A DNA stretch of 7,814 nt from assembly GCA_027592105.1 (NCBI GenBank), contig JAQCLA010000115.1, forward strand, positions 1 through 7,814, given 5' to 3'. The stretch's first letter is position 1. The number at the start of each line of letters is the position of its first letter. The notes under the pieces are model-generated. The model saw nothing but the letters and a program-made list of their open reading frames with translations. It was not told the origin of the DNA and ran no database searches. Made by a program: the position numbers and the translations under genes. Shown one piece after another: positions 6,011-7,814 of the stretch. This DNA is from Pseudomonadota bacterium (GTDB lineage Bacteria; Pseudomonadota; Alphaproteobacteria; Rhodobacterales; Rhodobacteraceae).

Positions 6011-6097
6011 TGGCGAAGTCCTTTGCGGCGCTGTCGCAATTCAGATGCTTAGCATATATGAAACAAGTCGATGCCGACAAGAACCGGAGACCGGACC
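6011..6097. promoter_or_regulatory. Divergent erpA/dgt promoter region with a short palindrome
   Basis: This 87-bp gap must hold the promoters of both genes. Its centre is clearly AT-rich compared with the surroundings (about 6039-6066) and includes the near-palindrome ATGCT-T-AGCAT at 6045-6055, followed by ATATATG. It could be a -10 region or an operator. No pair of -35/-10 hexamers stands out on either strand. Ribosome binding sites are visible at both ends: AAAGGAC for erpA and GGAGA (6086-6090) for dgt. Confidence 0.5.
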
Positions 6098-7267
6098 ATG
6101 CGCAAGCCATATGCCTGCGATCCTGCCCAAACGCGCGGGCGGCGCATGCCTGAAGAAGAAAGCACCTTTCGCTCTCCCTATCAGCGCGACCGCGACCGGA
6201 TCATCCATGCCTCGGCCTTTCGCCGTCTCAAGCACAAGACGCAAGTTTTTGTCGAACATGAGGGCGATTATTTCCGCACCCGGCTGACTCATTCGATCGA
6301 AGTGGCGCAGGTGGCGCGCACCATCGCGCGTGCCTTGGGGCTGGATGAGGATCTGACCGAGGCCGTGGCGCTGGCCCATGACCTCGGCCATCCGCCCTTT
6401 GGCCATACAGGCGAGGATGCCTTGCAGGATTTGATGGCGCCTTTCGGCGGCTTCGATCACAATGCGCAAGCGATCCGTATCGTCACCCATCTCGAACGTC
6501 ATTACGCCGAATTCGACGGCTTGAACCTCAGCTGGGAAACCCTTGAGGGGATTGCAAAACACAATGGCCCGGTGCCCCCCCCGCCACCTTGGGCCTTGGC
6601 GGAATATTCCGCTTTGCATGATCTGGAACTTGCCACCCATGCCAGCGCCGAGGCGCAGGTGGCCGCGATCGCCGATGATATCGCCTATAATCATCACGAT
6701 CTGCATGATGGGCTGCGGGCCGAGCTGTTCTCGACCGATGAATTGGCGCAGCTGCCCATTCTGGATCGTTGCTTTGCCGCCGTTGATGCGGCCTATCCCG
6801 ATCTCAACTATTACCGCCGCCGCCACGAGGCGCTGCGTCGGTTTTTCGGTGTCTTGGTCGAGGATGTGATCGGCTATGCGCGGGCGGAACTGGCCGCGCT
6901 TGACCCCCATAGCCCCGGAGATATCCGCGCCGCCGGTCGCCCGATCATCCGCTTTTCGCAAGGCGTGTTCATGGATCTCAAGGTGATCCGCGCCTTTTTG
7001 TTCCAGCGCATGTATCGCGCGCCTTCGGTCGTGGTGATGCGCGCCGAGGTGACAGGCGTAGTGCGTGATCTGTTTCCACATTTCATGGCCCATCCCGACC
7101 TGCTGCCCAAGCAATGGCGCAATGATGTGGCGGCTATCATGGGTGATGAGACAGCATTGGCGCGCATCGTGTGCGATTATATCGCGGGCATGACTGACCG
7201 TTTCGCGCTTTTGACCCATAGCCAGTTCTGCGGCGGTGGGGGCGTGGGGCAGGGTGGATATGGCTGA
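6098..7267 (+). CDS. dgt: Deoxyguanosinetriphosphate triphosphohydrolase-like protein (HD domain)
   Basis: This predicted cytoplasmic metal-dependent hydrolase splits dNTPs (dGTP in the founding enzyme) into the deoxynucleoside and triphosphate, helping to set dNTP pools. It has 389 residues, which fits the shorter type-2 dGTPase-like group rather than E. coli Dgt (about 505). The signature is clear: SPYQRDRDRIIHASAFRRL (26-44), KHKTQVF (45-51), the HD-domain metal ligands His65 (TRLTHSIEVAQ), His94-Asp95 (AHDLGHPPFGH) and an Asp at 193/194 (IADDIAYNHHDL), plus FDHNAQ (119-124). The start at 6098 has GGAGA 7 nt upstream and gives the usual N-terminus MRKPYACDP; an in-frame ATG at 6071 lacks these supports. 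A Pro-rich stretch (159-164, VPPPPP) lies in the central loop. True substrate preference cannot be read from sequence. Confidence 0.93.
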   Translation: MRKPYACDPAQTRGRRMPEEESTFRSPYQRDRDRIIHASAFRRLKHKTQVFVEHEGDYFRTRLTHSIEVAQVARTIARALGLDEDLTEAVALAHDLGHPPFGHTGEDALQDLMAPFGGFDHNAQAIRIVTHLERHYAEFDGLNLSWETLEGIAKHNGPVPPPPPWALAEYSALHDLELATHASAEAQVAAIADDIAYNHHDLHDGLRAELFSTDELAQLPILDRCFAAVDAAYPDLNYYRRRHEALRRFFGVLVEDVIGYARAELAALDPHSPGDIRAAGRPIIRFSQGVFMDLKVIRAFLFQRMYRAPSVVVMRAEVTGVVRDLFPHFMAHPDLLPKQWRNDVAAIMGDETALARIVCDYIAGMTDRFALLTHSQFCGGGGVGQGGYG

Positions 7268-7295
7268 GCAAGCAGGCTTTGCGCGCCACGCCTGA

Positions 7296-7323
7296 TTGAC
7301 CTTGGGCGTTGCCGTGATACTAG
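7296..7323 (+). promoter_or_regulatory. Candidate argS promoter
   Basis: In the 83-bp gap between dgt and argS, TTGACC (7296-7301) is followed after 16 bp by TACTAG (7318-7323). The latter is preceded by TG one base upstream (7315-7316), an extended -10 arrangement. The -10 is a poor match to TATAAT. A 6-bp inverted repeat, GTTGCC (7308-7313) and GGCAAC (7327-7332), brackets it. Read-through from dgt is also possible. Confidence 0.4.
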
Positions 7324-7350
7324 GCTGGCAACCGACCCGAGGATGTAGAA

Positions 7351-7814
7351 ATGACGATGTTTGCCGATATTCATGCCACGGTTCTTGCCGCACTCGATGA
7401 GATGTGTGCCGAGGGCCAATTGCCTGCGGGCCTCGATATGCGCGCCGTCGCCGTCGAGCCGCCGCGCGATGCGGCGCATGGCGATATGGCGACCAATGCG
7501 GCGATGGTGTTGGCCAAGCCCGCGGGGATGAACCCGCGCGAGATCGCGGTCGCACTGGCTGAGAAGCTGACAAAAGATGCGCGCATCGCCAGCGCCGATG
7601 TGGCGGGGCCGGGCTTTCTCAACTTGCGGCTGACCGCCGATGCATGGCGGGGCGTGGTGGCCACGATCTTGGCGCAATCGGCAAGCTATGGTCGCTCAAC
7701 GCTGGGCCAAGGGCGGCGGATCAACGTCGAATATGTCTCGGCCAATCCGACGGGGCCTTTGCATGTGGGCCATACGCGCGGCGCGGTCTTCGGCGATGCG
7801 CTGGCGCGGCTTTT
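7351..7814 (+). CDS. argS: Arginyl-tRNA synthetase, N-terminal part (3' end outside window)
   Basis: The frame is open from ATG at 7351 to the window end (154 codons plus 2 nt), so about a quarter to a third of the enzyme is visible. It charges tRNA-Arg with arginine in the cytoplasm. The first roughly 115 residues form the N-terminal domain typical of ArgS, with VAVEPPRDAAHGDMATNAAM (34-53) and GPGFLNLRL (86-94). The class I catalytic domain then begins with INVEYVSANPTGPLHVGHTR (124-143), in which HVGH (138-141) is the HIGH motif. The ribosome binding site GAGGA (7339-7343) is 7 nt before this ATG and 13 nt before a second ATG at 7357, so the first is preferred. The KMSK-like loop and anticodon domain lie beyond the window. 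Confidence 0.95.
   Translation, partial: MTMFADIHATVLAALDEMCAEGQLPAGLDMRAVAVEPPRDAAHGDMATNAAMVLAKPAGMNPREIAVALAEKLTKDARIASADVAGPGFLNLRLTADAWRGVVATILAQSASYGRSTLGQGRRINVEYVSANPTGPLHVGHTRGAVFGDALARL

Noticed and set aside
6071..6097. Longer dgt with start at 6071
   Set aside because: No ribosome binding site precedes 6071, whereas 6098 has GGAGA at 7 nt and gives the usual N-terminus.
6041..7573. 510-codon open frame on the - strand opposite dgt and argS
   Set aside because: It is antisense to two well-supported genes and crosses their intergenic gap and both ribosome binding sites. The protein is low in pattern and looks like a shadow of G+C-rich codons.
1..7814. Mobile elements, CRISPR repeats, tRNA/rRNA genes or a defence-like accessory locus
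   Set aside because: I found no terminal inverted repeats, spaced repeats, cloverleaf arms or unusual composition. Nearly all the sequence is explained by housekeeping and transport genes with similar codon use.

Overview
The window looks like ordinary chromosomal DNA from an alphaproteobacterium, most likely a Rhodobacteraceae-type organism. This is inferred from the high G+C, the strong preference for G/C at third codon positions, and family resemblances of the proteins recalled from memory; no search was run. Seven protein genes are supported: two are cut by the window edges and five are complete. No tRNA, rRNA, CRISPR array, insertion sequence or phage gene was seen.

Layout. At the left edge (2-382, +) is the C-terminal STAS domain of a SulP-type anion transporter. 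It converges on a four-gene minus-strand cluster, ugpB-ugpA-ugpE-ugpC (4616 down to 414), which encodes a complete ABC importer for sn-glycerol-3-phosphate and related glycerophosphodiesters: a periplasmic binding protein, two inner-membrane permeases and a MalK-type ATPase. Upstream of it on the same strand lie xthA (exonuclease III / AP endonuclease) and, before that, erpA (A-type Fe-S carrier). A short divergent region separates erpA from dgt (dGTPase-like HD hydrolase, +). The start of argS (arginyl-tRNA synthetase, +) follows and runs off the right edge.

Regulation. Upstream of ugpB there are four heptamers, each beginning exactly 11 bp after the last, on the same strand as the gene. This is the geometry of tandem PhoB (Pho) boxes and suggests that the importer is induced by phosphate starvation, as in E. 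coli. Between ugpB and ugpA there is a perfect 9-bp GC-rich hairpin followed by a T-tract, which would end part of the transcription after the binding-protein gene and leave a smaller share for the permeases and ATPase. ugpA, ugpE and ugpC are tightly packed with gaps of 13 and 2 nt. A 10-bp hairpin spans both stop codons where the sulP-like gene and ugpC converge.

I do not see a previously undescribed system. The most informative features are the non-coding ones around ugp: the four-unit Pho-box array, the intra-operon terminator, and the hairpin overlapping the ugpB ribosome binding site.
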